DNA from: Fragilaria crotonensis
Lineage: Eukaryota > Bacillariophyta > Fragilariophyceae > Fragilariales > Fragilariaceae
DNA: 52,175 bases
Assembly: GCA_022925895.1 (NCBI GenBank)
Contig: JAKSYS010000444.1
Coordinates: 1 to 52,175, forward strand
Reading direction: 5' to 3'
This document shows, piece by piece, positions 34,401-47,100 of the stretch. The stretch's first letter is position 1. Each line of letters starts with the position of its first letter. The translations under genes were made by a program, and so were the position numbers. Below the pieces are notes generated by a model. The model saw only the letters and a program-made list of their open reading frames with translations. It did no database searches and was not told the DNA's origin.

Positions 34401-37248
34401 CGATAATCTTTCATTGCACACATTATCAGTACAAAATAGGAAGTTGAAGCAATGGCAAGAAGATGAGACAACTTCTGCAGTTGCAACTTCTGCATCTACT
34501 AGTAGCACCAACGCATACTTTGACAAGTCTGCTGATGGTAACCAAGCTGTATTACTGGAGGATTGTGTTTCTGACACTGTACGGGACGACAGGAAACAAA
34601 GATTGACGAAAACAACACAGAAAAATGGAAAGTAAGGCACAGCGAAAATGAGATTAAATGAGCACCATTGATTGGCGAGAGGATTGAAGGAACTCACCAT
34701 ATTGCTAGAGGAGGCAAAATTGGATATGACATATGACGAATGATGACTCCCCCCAGGACAACGAGTACTTGGTGCAGTACAATCAATTATTAAAAACTGC
34801 CACTGCTTGTATCAGGGAGTAGTATTAATCATCATTGTTACTTGATCGTACAATCAAGAGGCACTTGCATCTGCTGGATCTCTGGTGAGTTCGGGTCTGC
34901 GCAAATGCTTCAATCTCCTGCTGGCCTATCCTTTCGGTTTGAAAAATATGGATCATCTTAATCCAGCTCAGTATCATTGTATTCCTGTAAGCAGCATCTC
35001 TCAGACATGCTCTGCCCGTGCATCAAAGCAAACGTTCTGAGGTGTAAACAACATATATCCAAGCATCACCAAGCTTGTCAGGGCTGCACAAATCATGTTG
35101 TGTTGCTCTCAAATGTCAGCAACGAACCAGAAGTTGTGAAACTGATTGATTCATATCATGATGTGTTTCCCATGCTTCAAATTTTATTGATGATGGACCA
35201 CTAAATATTCCTCATTTCTTAGTCATACACCAACGGCTATATCAATTCTATTTTGAAGTTGCAATGCATGGAAATTTTGGTAGCACGGTGATGTAGCCTC
35301 TGCACTTTTCTTTAGGGATTTGAAATGCAGTCTCCTGTGACACAATACAGTCCGGTGAGAGAATGGATCAAGTTGTGGATTACAACTCGTTTCGTGGCAT
35401 TAACATGATTAAAAAATACAGCTGGTTCTGCAATACTGAAAAAGACGAAACAACAATGGTGGTCAAAGGCGCCGTGTATGTGCATATTATAGGTCTTGAA
35501 TTGTCCAAAGAAAATGATCAAACAGTCCTTGTTTCCGTCCGCCACTGGCAGCATTGTTGTCTGAACTTGAGCAATATCCATCTATGACAATAGCGACCAA
35601 AGGAAAAATGACCTTGTTGGATGTCTCGACCATTTCGGAAATGCCTCTTTATAGGCATATACGCATCGGAATATTTACAGTGTCTTAGTTAACCACAATT
35701 ACCGGTGATGTTAAGTAACTCTTTTTTCGATTTAACCCCTTTTAACCATGTTCATCTAAGTGAATTCTGGAAAATGATTTAACGGTTTTGTTGTCGGAGT
35801 GACCTTGAAGCCTCAGTTGGGATTCGGCAAACATTCGCAGTAGTCGGAGTACAAAATGCTAGCGGTATGTCATACATTGCTCAATGGATCGCCTTTGCAT
35901 CTCTTCCACACCCACATTATGGCAGCAAATTGGAACCTCGCTGGATTGACACGACGGTTGAGCCCCAACCTCCTTATGAAAACTACTGAGGGGGAGGAGT
36001 GCTCCCTCCATGCTAATCAAAGCTGAACCGATTGCTCTACAACAAGAGTCATACTTGCACATACGAGCATGGCAAAAGCCCTAAACAGCACCAGAGCCTG
36101 CCTCCATCGGGATCAAACCAAACTTCTGCTAAGGGATTCACAGCATTCACAAGTCCATGCATGATTATTTGTTGACAAGGTCGGCGAAGGAAAATGTGGA
36201 GAAATAATGAATGCATGTGAAGTCGGTGCTCTTTCTGTGCTAGGTTCAATTGACGCTCATGTTGTCAAACGGTGTGAGCTGGCTATTGTTTTCTGTCGTG
36301 CTATCTTGGGTTGGTCGCCTCGGAATTGCAATTGTTTGTGGTTTATGTTGGTCGCCTTCAGAATACCTGGTTTGATATCCTTGGCGTCATTCGTACTCAT
36401 GTATTCCCTGCTGTTGGGTACTATTCAACTGTGATGCAATGTAATGGATGCGATGAGTAAGACCGAGATCAACAAACTTGCTGGGACACTTGAATTATAT
36501 CATTGGAGGTGCAATCAATATTGCTATCAACGGTGTTTGTGGTGCTGCTGCCTGGCCAATATTTGTGCCTTGCTGATAGATGGCGACGTGGAAGGTGAAG
36601 AAGGAAGCTTCACCAAAAGTCCGATTCTGATTAGTATGCAATCTTTTGTTGTGACGCAATGTTTCTCCTCTGCAGTATTAATTCATGTAAACAAGGCATG
36701 TGCAAACATGTGATGGTAAAAGCACCACCAGCCAAGACGAGACTCACGAATACGCAGTGATGACTTCAGTGCATCCGGACTTGCATTGTCACACAAGAAG
36801 TCAACTCATTTTGTTGAGGAGAAGGACATAACCGCATGTATTCAAAATTTATACAATGGAATCTTTGACTTCATTCTGTCAGCGAGCGAGAATAACAAAC
36901 TCATGTCAAGAGGAGGGGATGGCTTGTCGATATTAGGACCTATCCAAACATGGACAACGAGAGCAACTGCGTTGCAATTAGCATAGGTTACTAGGCTGTA
37001 AATGGTACCCCAAAAAGTATGATGTATTTTGCTTTTGCAAAGTACTCAGCTGATGCAAAGTACTCATAACATCATTGTGGGATGTAGTTGCCTCGTATCC
37101 TTTGTTTTCGCGTGTTGGTTAGTAGAGACCTCATCAAAATTGACATTTGGAGAATGACCCTTACGTAGAAAGGATACCGGAAAATCACGACTAACCCGGA
37201 TTTACCAAAATTTTATTGATGACCGAGGGGCTTCAGACCGAAACGTAC
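31405..37248. other. Gene-poor region
   Basis: No gene can be supported with confidence. Open frames are short (up to 138 residues) and on both strands. The frame 34219-34635 is Thr/Ser-rich and ends in a donor-like AAAGTAAGG, so it could be an exon. The minus strand of 31630-32940 reads like a heavily decayed coding sequence with frequent frame breaks, possibly an old transposon. Little GTAC enrichment is seen here. Confidence 0.4.
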
Positions 37249-37383
37249 TTTTGCACCCAGCCGAGTAAAGTGGAAACGCTTGTAATGGGAGTTTTATATG
37301 CAGTAGTGGAACGTTGTAATGGGAGCTCTATACCGTATAGGAAGCTCCATTAGCGTTTCCACTTTACTCGGCTGGGTGCAAAA
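37249..37383. mobile_element. 135-bp foldback element with perfect 32-bp arms
   Basis: 37249-37280 (TTTTGCACCCAGCCGAGTAA...) is the exact reverse complement of 37352-37383. The 71-base centre contains TGTAATGGGAG twice. This is the size and shape of a miniature inverted-repeat element. No clear target duplication is visible. Confidence 0.85.
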
Positions 37384-39410
37384 TTAGAGCAGGTTTAACT
37401 TACTTAGCAAAATGGTTTACTTAGGTGTTCGCGACCGTTACTGAGCGCGCGTTTTCGGTCATCCGTCCTTTGGTCGCTATTGATCATCAGTGATGGCAAC
37501 AACACCACAGTTTGTCAGCATGCATTCATCACTGCTTCCACTGTTGTTTGAAAACCTACAGACAATTCGCAACAGGTGTGAATAACCCTGATAGAGTTCC
37601 AAATAACCTAATTGAAAGAGGGGTTTGACATTCCTTTGAGGCAAAACACTGAATGTGAGTACTCTAGTAATTAACTGCTGGTGACACATTTTGTTGACTT
37701 CACTCCTCTACCTGTGAACAACCAAATGCCTAACTGGTGAACAACCAAATGCCTAAGTAAGAACAACCAGCCATGAATTGCAAGCACATATAAAGCAGAG
37801 CTTGTGATGAATCAGAAGAACACCTCTTCTACTCTGAAATTTCACTTCATACTTCATACAATGGCTGAATGAAACCTATTAGCAATTCTGGAAAGCCTTT
37901 GCTTAGTACTTCTAAATATGTCTCTTGAATTCAGTCATGTTGCCACATTTCCCAATAAACAACTCCCACTGGAGATGGACAATGAACAGTCAGATTCTTT
38001 CATAGTAGTATCTCATAACCTAGACCTACTCCTGATCTCCTTGTTCTGCCTGTGATCAAATCAGAGCGTGATAATTGCCTGCTGGTTAGAAGCCCCTGCC
38101 TCCATCATCACACTGCAAAGCAACAGCTGCAAGCTGTGAAATTTAACACTACAAGGTTTATGGGTAAGCATCAACTGCGGGTGGAAGCAAACGAAAATCA
38201 TGGATTGCCGACGTGGTGTCCATATAAAAAATCACATCGAAGTATCGGTTCGGTAGCTACTCCCAAGTTCCACTTGAAAGTCAATGGTGAGTACAAGAAC
38301 TCGAGTACTTCTACCGGTATTATGCTGTGGTAATTCGCTCATGTTACTAAGATCAATGTAGGAAATCCCTTCACGCTTTCACCGCGTAAAGTAACTCGAG
38401 AAGTACCAAAATTATACAGTCGTGCACAGTATTCTAATGGCATGAAATAATTGCGAGCAACTTTGTTGACCTCTCATCACTACACCTCCTCTATTTGACC
38501 TGATTGTCATCCACTCTTCTGTTTGTTCTTCTTTGCCATTGTTCCCACAATACTGGCTTGATGTCTCTCAGTTGCAAGGACTCACGGGCATTTTTGGACA
38601 ATCTGCAACGTGATCAAGCTCATAGAACTGCAACAGCAGCTGCCACCAACGCCGGCATCAAAAGGAAAAGGATCCGGAGGACAACAACTACATCAAAGGA
38701 CCGCGATAGCGACGAACTTGAAAATTCCTTGACCCCCACCTATGATGCGCAAAGCACAATCGAATGCGTCGGGATTGCCTCCCAAGCCATCAGTGTTTGC
38801 AACAGCTGCTGCACCAGTTGTCGCGTTCGGCATCATTGCCGGGTCCACATCATCGTTGAGCACCAAAAGTTGTCATCAACGAAGTCTTGGGTTGACGGAT
38901 GGAACAGGCATGGCGAATAGTTAAGAAGGATGACGAGGCAACTCATCATCCTTGGACATAGCTTAGTAGAGGCAAGGCGGGTTGCTTGGCCAATTTTGCC
39001 AGAGGGGCATCCAAGACGCCCTGCAAACACATTTCAGACTTGCCCAATGGAGGGGCGGGCATCCTTCTATACCATCTTCACATTGGGCGCATCATTGCAA
39101 AACGAGGAGTGTGTTAGTGATAACATCTAATGAACCAACAAAAGCAGGCACATGCAATAAATGAAACAAGAATGAAGTTGTATGAAAAATGTTGTAGGTC
39201 AAGTGCAAAACATGTGGCCAAAACACCACAGGTTGATCAGGTAATGAAACTTGGATTTGCAAACTTGGCTAAAATATTTTCGTTAACTTGGATGTCCAAG
39301 TTAACAAAAGACGAGTCCCACTAAAACACAAATCAAAGTTGAATCACGAGTTGATTAGTTCGACCACTTGGAATCTTGGATCGAATAACTTTTGTATGGA
39401 CACCACCTAA
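37384..39410. other. Gene-poor region with one possible small gene
   Basis: Mostly without a supportable gene. At 38504-38930 an open frame with an Arg/Lys cluster (KRKRIRR, nuclear-signal-like) and an overlapping Ala/Ser/Pro-rich frame ending in GTGMANS could be parts of one small gene, but no domain is recognised. A nearby direct repeat GTGAACAACCAAATGCCTAA stands twice near 37716-37756. Confidence 0.3.
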
Positions 39411-40533
39411 CCCCAAACATTGAAAAGTGTAGGACAAAAAAAAGGACAATTTTTGGCGATCCTCGCTATCTCCAGATTTCCAATACCACTAAAATCGTAG
39501 TCGTACATCCTGTTCCTGACTTCATGACCTTTCCAAATCAGTGCTGCTTTCCTATTTTGTCCTAAAAATGGTGGAGATACATTGATGCAAAGAAAGACCA
39601 ATTTTGTGGTCGTCGCAAAACTTTTTGTCCTAAATGAATCGCTCTGGAAAGGACAAATTATCCAAAAATTCACCGTACAAAATCAATCTTCGGATTTTTA
39701 CGTGGTGAAATCCCGTGTTAAATCTCATCTTCACAATGATCATGACTGCTATCTCTGAATTTACCGACAACACTACTTTCTATCACAACAAAAAGCTCTG
39801 TCATGCCCATCTTGAGGGTATTGTGATCACTTTTTTGTGGTCTGGCATCTAATGGCTGCACAATCGGCACTTTCGTCAATTTTTAGATTTTCACGTGTTA
39901 AATTGCCGTGTTAAATATCATCTTCACAATGATCATGTCCCCTGTCCCCAAAAACACCGACAAGAACCCTTTCAATCACATCAAAAGGCTCTGTCTTGTC
40001 CACCTTTTGGGTCTTGCAATCACCTTCTTGCTGTCCGGCATCAAGTGACTGCACAATAGGCACTTTTGTCATGGTCAACGCCAAACAACGCCAAATCATG
40101 CCAAATCTTGACAATTTCCGGGTTAGTTGTTGATCATCTCCGGGTTTGTTCGTAAAAAACAAGTCGTGTTTTGCTTTTTTGGGTCTTGTTATCGCTAAAA
40201 CTTGCTGCCGAGACCATGTGGATTATGTAATTCGAAGTAACGTTCCATCTTATGCTCTGACGTTCAATCTGAGTACGCAGAGCTGTAGGTGACAACAAAG
40301 GCAACGTACAGTGAGTCATACAGCCCGATCCGTGACATACAGCGAGTAAGCCAACAAGATTACGGGGTTATTATCGACATTAACACGGCACTCGCCGTGT
40401 TAAATTTCATTAACCCGTGATTTTAAGGTTACTTTTTGTCCTATTGCTAAATCCGCCAAAGGACAAAATGGGTTCGGCGATTCGGATAAATTATTATTTT
40501 TTGTCCTACCCGGTAGGACAAAAATGTTTGGGG
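39411..40533. mobile_element. Putative 1.1-kb inverted-repeat element
   Basis: CCCCAAACATT at 39411-39421 pairs with AATGTTTGGGG at 40523-40533. Just inside both ends stands TAGGACAAAAA; at the right end it forms a hairpin, TTTTTGTCCTACCCGGTAGGACAAAAA. TTTTGTCCTA words recur within. No coding region is seen. The flanks (TAA left, CTAA right) do not give a clean target duplication. Confidence 0.55.
39713..40080. repeat. Diverged direct duplication, ~194-bp period
   Basis: Two copies start at about 39713 and 39907 with CCGTGTTAAATNTCATCTTCACAATGATCATG and share AGGCTCTGTC- and TGCACAAT-type blocks. They are clearly diverged, with several indels, inside the 39411-40533 element. Confidence 0.7.
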
Positions 40534-40916
40534 CTAAAGTACATTTACAGTCCAAGGTATGTTCATACAATCACCTACTACAGTACTCTGTACCACCTTG
40601 CACCTGATCATATGATGCTTATATGGGCGGCGTCTGCGAGTAATAAGAAGGAACCAGGAACTTCGACACACCGGTAGAACTCGACTACATGTACTATCGT
40701 ACTACTAGTACGTCGTACCACTCTCGTTTAAAAAAGCCCGTGCACCAGATTCAGTATGCAGACCTCAGTTGCAAAATGTTCCGTTAATTTACGGACACGA
40801 CACACCTTTGGGATTTAATACAGCCAAGAGAGTTGTCAGTCGCCCTGTCTAAATCTCCAACCTCCTGACATCTCTGGGCAATTGAACATTTTTCATTTCT
40901 ATACGGATCGCATCCA
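40534..40916. other. Upstream region of the bZIP-PAS gene
   Basis: No gene. It holds a few GTAC words (40570-40595 and 40690-40720) and would contain the bZIP-PAS promoter. Confidence 0.4.
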
Positions 40917-43900
40917 ATGATTTCGAAAAGACTTTTTCACCAATGGAGGTCACCAGCTGTTGTTGAAATTAATTTCCGGGTGCCTGCAAACAGATGGACA
41001 GGTTGTGTCTCGCGTCATAACAACAGCAGCGAAACAGACAACAACGAAGTAATACGTTTCATCCGAAATAGGTTTGCCAGAATAATGACGGACCCTTATG
41101 GAGAGTTCGAAGATAGCGACGAGATGGAGGTAAGATAATGATGTGAAAGAGAATGAGAAATAAATGGAAAGGGCGCTGTGAACTTGATTTTTCGTCATCA
41201 TGTTCCCACCACTCGTTTGCGGGCCGTGCTTGAGAATTGAGAAAATTGCGTTCGTTGCGGACTGGCTTCCCCTCGTGATGTCTATGATGACAAACCTCGT
41301 GAAGCCCTTGAACAGGATTGAAAGTAAAATCATTGATTTATTGGCGACATGTTTGGCTTTTCTTTCATCTCGTGGCCGTCATCGAGATTCTCGCTCGCTT
41401 GAAACCCCGCGTCACATCAGCAGCAAGAGTAATATTCGCATTTGCAACGAGCTTGATTTCGCAAGCTGCTGTGTTGGGTCGTTTCTGGGACGTCACACGT
41501 TTCGGACCATGTATTTCTCTGCAATATCAATTGCCCGATGTCATTCGTTGTCATATTGCAAACCATGTTTGGGTTCGCCCTTGGGGTTACCTCCCAGATT
41601 CGAGTCATTTTTGAATTGCCCTTGCTGTTTTTGTTTCTTATGTACAAACCATGTTCCTCAATGTCATTCTTTCTCTTTCTGTTGCTTTTGATTCCAGGAA
41701 AACGATGACGAGATTGGCGCCTTGGGGTCAATACTTTCTTGGGATGACGAAGATGAAGCTGCTGGTTCGTCTGCTGCTGCAGCTACAAATGGATCAGCGG
41801 TGGGCGATGGGGATAATTTATCCTCTCTTCCACCACTACCTCCCGCGTTTGCTTCCTATCCACAGCAAATCTCAATAATGGCAATGCAAGCGAACAACCA
41901 AGCCATTCAAGCCCAAATATCCCAGCAACCGTATCAGATGATGATGAAGAACGTACAGGGCTACGATGGACAGCAGCAGGTTGGCTACGCTCAGCAGAAT
42001 GGACAGATTCAGCAGCAGCGAATACAAATGCCCGCTGGTCAGGGTCAGAACCAGCAGCAAGTGTCGCAGCAGTCTCAACAGGTACAAGCATACAACGTTC
42101 CGGCGCCAGCACAACAACAACAACAGATGATGCATGTTCAACAGGTGAACAACTCTGTGCCAACCCAGAATCAAGTTCAGCAACAGCAACAAATACAAGC
42201 TCATATGAACCAGCAGCAACAGCAACAGGTTCAAGCACAACAAGTTGCGATTTCCCAGCAACAACAAGCAATGTCGACGGGGCGACAAATGCTAGGGAGT
42301 GGATCACAAGCTGTCCAATACACGCCTGTTTACCAGCCACAGATTTATACAAATGCAACACCAGATCAGGTTTCGATGTCAATGATGCAAGGCCAAACAC
42401 AGCACACTCAAGATCCGAATGCCTTTCTTCGTCAAATGCAATTCCAATATCAGCAAGTTCCGGGTACAAATGCATCATCAAGAACATTGCAGCAAGCGCC
42501 AATTATGATGCAACAGCCTCATCAAGTTATGACACAACAGTCAGCACCGATTCCACCTGTGCCCGCCACCAGGCGACCTCCGATCAAGCGTAAGGCGATG
42601 GATGTCAAACCACCAGCAGCACCGAAATCCTACGTTGTGACTTGCAGTGATACCGATGGCGAGACTAGAGCCAGCAGCGAGTCCAGCAAGAAGGGGAAGA
42701 AATCCAGCTTGGAATCAATCGACGATTTCGACGAGGACATGGCTAACATGACCCCCGCTGAGAAGGCCAAGGCGAATCGCGATCGGAACCGTGAGCATGC
42801 CCGTAACACAAGGTTGCGAAAGAAAGCGTATCTTGAGCAGCTAAAAATGACCGTAGACGAATTGTGCCTCGAAAGGGATACCCTGGTGTCTGAGCGAGCG
42901 GGTGCATCACATCTCTTGGTCGAAATGCACAACACTCGGACTGAGGTTTTGATGTCGTTCTTCGCTCTGAGGTCTGTGTTCGAAAAACAGCGAGGCTGTG
43001 GGCGAGTATTCTTGACGAGAGCTGCTTCGCTTGTGTGATGCCAGTCACACCTTATCGATCATTTCCTGCGAGCGAAGTCCAGGTGTCGAAATGTCAACGA
43101 ACTGTTCTTGTATCGATGGGATGATGGCCGACACAGCTCTTCATGTGTTGCTCAACAGCCTTGTGGACAGGTCGAGGTATCCAACGGCTGAGATTCAGTT
43201 CCGATACACGTTGGTTACGGAGGATGCTGTTGTGGCTGGTAACCAAATGATGGCGCGATGGGTCATGTCTACTATCAACGCGACCCAACTAGGCGCTCGA
43301 ATGGAAGTTATGAAACAAGGAATGCTGTGTTGCAAATTCAACAGTGCGCACAAAATCATTGGGCTTGAGCTTATGTTCGATGTTATGGCATTCATGTTGC
43401 AGCTCAAGCAGGCGACCGGCTCTCACGAGTTCGCAGTTGTTCCCAACACTGTCCAAACCTGCCAGCGTGCGTTCAAACTACCAATGGTGATGACACTGGC
43501 TGAGCCTCCTACACAATTGTTCAAGTGAACAAGTTGTGGGAGGAGATGACTGGCTATAAGGCGGAGGATGTCGTTGGCAAGGCATCTTGTCGTATTCTTC
43601 AAGGACAAGAGACCTCCGGAAGAGTGTCGACGACCTCATGTCAGAAGTTCGGTTCAAGCGACCCACTGCCGCCGTCCTTGTGAACTACACCAGTCAAGGG
43701 AAGATGTTTCGCAATTACATGAATGCGTATCCCTTGAGTACGGATTCGAAGATTACCCACTTCGTCGCCCTTACTGAGCATTCCGAGGCCGTCGACTCAG
43801 TGGCTGATCAAAAAGTTGCTGCGGCAGAACAAGCGACACATCCTGCCCCAGCTGCGATTTCTGCACAAAGTATTCTCCCATCTGGGTCTGTAGTAAAGCC

Positions 43901-44171
43901 CACCCCGCAGCTGATGCACATTCAACCAACACAAAACACACACCCAGCTGCTCAATTCACGATTCAAGGTCAGCCGTCCCTCGCTGCTGCTGGCGTCCCG
44001 CTGCCAATGACCGGAGGAGCTCATGTTGTGTACTTTCAATCGCAGCCTGGAATACTACCACAGACTCCACCAGGCATACCTGTCCTCCAGTCAATCACTA
44101 GAGCTCCCGCCGTGATCGCTCCCAGAAGCACTCAGCCCAGTCAAATTGCACCACAGCCTCGGATTTCATAA
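40917..44171 (+). CDS. bZIP-PAS (LOV-like) transcription factor with four frame breaks
   Basis: Nuclear DNA-binding regulator. Exon 1 is 40917-41129, the intron 41130-41697 (GTAAGA...CCAG), and exon 2 runs from 41698. Phases match across an acidic stretch. The ATG at 41087 (MTDPYGEFED) is an alternative start. In order there are an acidic N-terminus, a Gln-rich region (41870-42560), a Lys-rich linker, then a bZIP at about 42763-42900 with NREHARNTR (N-X7-R) and a leucine zipper. A conserved-looking central domain follows, then a PAS domain at about 43500-43790 (NKLWEEMTGYKAEDVVGK...THFVALTEH), and a Pro/Gln-rich tail to 44171. GKASCRILQGQET resembles the LOV core GXNCRFLQG with the cysteine kept. 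The coding frame breaks near 42994, 43110, 43509 and 43616, each equal to one lost base. bZIP-PAS proteins are known from diatoms; aureochromes are the light-sensing relatives. Confidence 0.83.
41130..41697 (+). other. Intron of the bZIP-PAS gene
   Basis: Donor GAG/GTAAGA and acceptor TTCCAG/GAA, 568 nt, longer than the other introns here. Removing it joins DSDEME to ENDDEIGALG in frame. An open frame on the plus strand inside it (41200-41691) shows no domain. Confidence 0.75.
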
Positions 44172-47100
44172 GGCTGAGAGGTGTCATGGGACTGCTTATA
44201 CATACCGTCAGCTTGCAACCGCTCTGACCACAGGGAATTTTCATCCTAAGTGCGTGGTTCTCTGCAAACTGGAAAGGGACAGATTAACTGTATCTCTTCG
44301 TATACATACATCCTAACCATAGTTACTTTTTCATGCTATTATATCGCTGGAGCTGTCCTGTGCCTGTTTGCCATTAGTTGTTACGAGCACAAGTGTCTCA
44401 ACGCTGTGTTCAGATCGAAAAAGTTAAGCTTTAGTATGGGGCCTAACTAGAGGGGCATTGGGAACTGGGATTCGGGCTCCTGTCCATATATGACGATTTA
44501 GCATCAGGCAGCTTGGGATTTTGTTTTAGATTTGCACGGAATTGCAGAAGACCAAAATATGCTCTTCACTCAATCATCAGTATCAGGTATCAGAGGATCA
44601 TTTCGGATTGTGCCCAACCTCTGCAATGGCAGTCTGATTGTGAGCAATGCAAGGAAATGTATCAGCTGCTAAGGCATCAACGTAAAGAACATATTCCTTC
44701 CAGATCGAAGGGAATTCCATGGCCATTTACTAGAACAAAAATGTTCTAAGTATCAATGACCTGACAGGTCTTGCCAATCATGACATTTATCAAACCTTTG
44801 ATGATGCTTCCTGCATACGAACATTTGAGGAAATAACCCTTAACTACTATGTGCACGAGCATCCTGCTGCTATCACCTGAAATTTCGCAGTAATCTTGGT
44901 TGTAATAGACAATTCAGACTATTTCTTATGACCATAAACCTCTTGAGGGTATGTTTCTCAAGATCTATCTAGGTGCATGGAGACCTTGCCAGAGGAAACA
45001 AAGGAATGGAGATAGAAATTTGTGTATTGAGAGCGAACTGTTGAATGTATGATTGGAATTAGTGTGTGCGTTGGTGCTGTTGCAGGCGAGGCATCATCCA
45101 CTTGACTTGAATTTCAATCAGCAAGCTCCTTTACAATCTTTTCTCCGTCAATAATCGACTTCATGAGGTGATGATGAGTAAAAGATTTATTGGTGCTTTT
45201 GTCCCAGCAAGTTGAGTTATCACTGCCATAAGGTATGGCTCACACTGGTTGCCTTCTTTACTACTTGATATGTTAAACCGAAATGCTGAGAAATGTGATT
45301 ACAAGCAGCGCCTAGCAAAGCTGAACTGCGCACAAAGAGACATGTTTCAGTGTCAATGCGTGATCAAGCCCTCAACCTCGTCACCACGGTACACCAAGCA
45401 GACAAAACGCATATTGCCAACCAAACTAAACACCAGTATGCCCGTGAAATGGTTTTTAGCTTGTTTTCCAACAATCTCTATAAGCAGAAGGCCATTTTCA
45501 CTTTTTATAAACATGGTGTTCAGAAAATGATATTTTGCTCACGCAGAAATAAGGAAAGTAGGAGGAGATGCAAGTGTCTTCACATATATGGTCTCATTGA
45601 TGCTGTTCTTTGAAGGCATTTGATCGGGCTCATTGATTTCTTCAGAGGCCATTATACCTATAACATTGTGGCACCCTAATCAGATCCATATTTGAGTCCA
45701 TGTAGGTTCAGTCGTGAGTTCATTGAGCTTATTCGAGACCTCCTCTACATCAAACCAACATCCTTGACCAATCTTTAATGCAAGTCAAGAACAGAAATTC
45801 TCTCCAAGGAGGAAATTGGTGTGACAAGTGAGTGTGGGTGTGATACTTCTACTTTCATTAAAGTACTAATTACAAGTAGATAGACTCTCTGAGGAATTAT
45901 ATTGCTTGTAAGTGTAGAATAGATTCAAAGAAGCCAAAATGAGGACCCCCCCTTGATCAACTGATAAGGAGCATGAATTCACCTTCTACCAAGCTTGTAG
46001 TGCAGGACATCACATTACTAGCAAGGCAACAACCACAATACTCTTTACTAGCATTTTCATCTTTTTCTGAGTGGGAGCCGACCCAACAGTTTCTGAAGAA
46101 GTGAACTTCATTTTGTCAACAAAGCACTTCCAAGCTATCTCATCTTCAATCCTACTTGTTGCTTCTTGTGGTAGGTGATTCTGATATCATGTTGGAATTG
46201 GGCATCAATGTCCGTACAATGTCTAACTCTGACACCTTTGCCAAGAGGCAATCCCACTTGTAGCTATTAGCTAAATCCAATACAGACAAGGCCCTGTGCA
46301 TCTTCCTGATGCAAGCATTTCTTTGTGAGATTGGCTGTTATTGCCTGATATGGTGAAGGTGTCCAAATTTAGTACCAACCACTTTCCCCTGATATCCATA
46401 CTTGTCTTGCTCTTCCTTCACAAGAATGGATACATTTTCTTGCATGGCAAGATTAGATTCTGATGGCAACAACTTTGCAACAAGGTTAAACAAGGTGAGT
46501 GCACTAGCTACTTGCACTCACAACATTGATGCCATTGTCAACTTAAAACATTCGTCTCAAACATTTTCATAACTTTTTTTGTCCACCAACAAACTTGGCG
46601 GAACAAAGATGATGTTGGTGAAGTCATCATTTTCAATGCCTTCCTTTGTTAAGAAGATGATTCTCTTGACAATGGTGGTGTGATCCTCCTGTTGAATCAT
46701 GTGCTGCAAGAAGAGCCAACATCATCTCCACAACTGATTCTCACTGTCATCATCACTAGGAAATCAGCATTTATTTTCTTGACACAATTTATTCATCGGC
46801 CAATATCAAAGAAGTACCACTTAAGTTTCTTAATTTTTTGGGCAGTTACTCTTGTATTTGGTTGTAGAAAAGACCAATGACCATGGCAGGTGTTTCACTT
46901 GTGCCCAAGTATGATGAGAGACTTGTGTAGTAGTACTACTGATGCAGTGTCTCATAATCCTTCCATGGTATTGATGCATTTGACTTGCATAGATGGCTAA
47001 CACAATTATCAGTGTGTAGCTTGAGCTGTTTAGCATTGCCATCCTTTTAGTCAGGAGTGTCACCATTGTTACGGCCAAAACTATGTATGCATCAAATGTA

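Noticed and set aside
35990..36070. tRNA-like stretch on the minus strand (GTAGAGCAATCGGTTC)
   Set aside because: It recalls an A box, but no matching B box or cloverleaf could be built.
41783..42502. 239-residue open frame on the minus strand
   Set aside because: It is the complement of the Gln-rich part of the bZIP-PAS gene; CAG/CAA repeats leave all reverse frames open with Leu/Val-rich nonsense.
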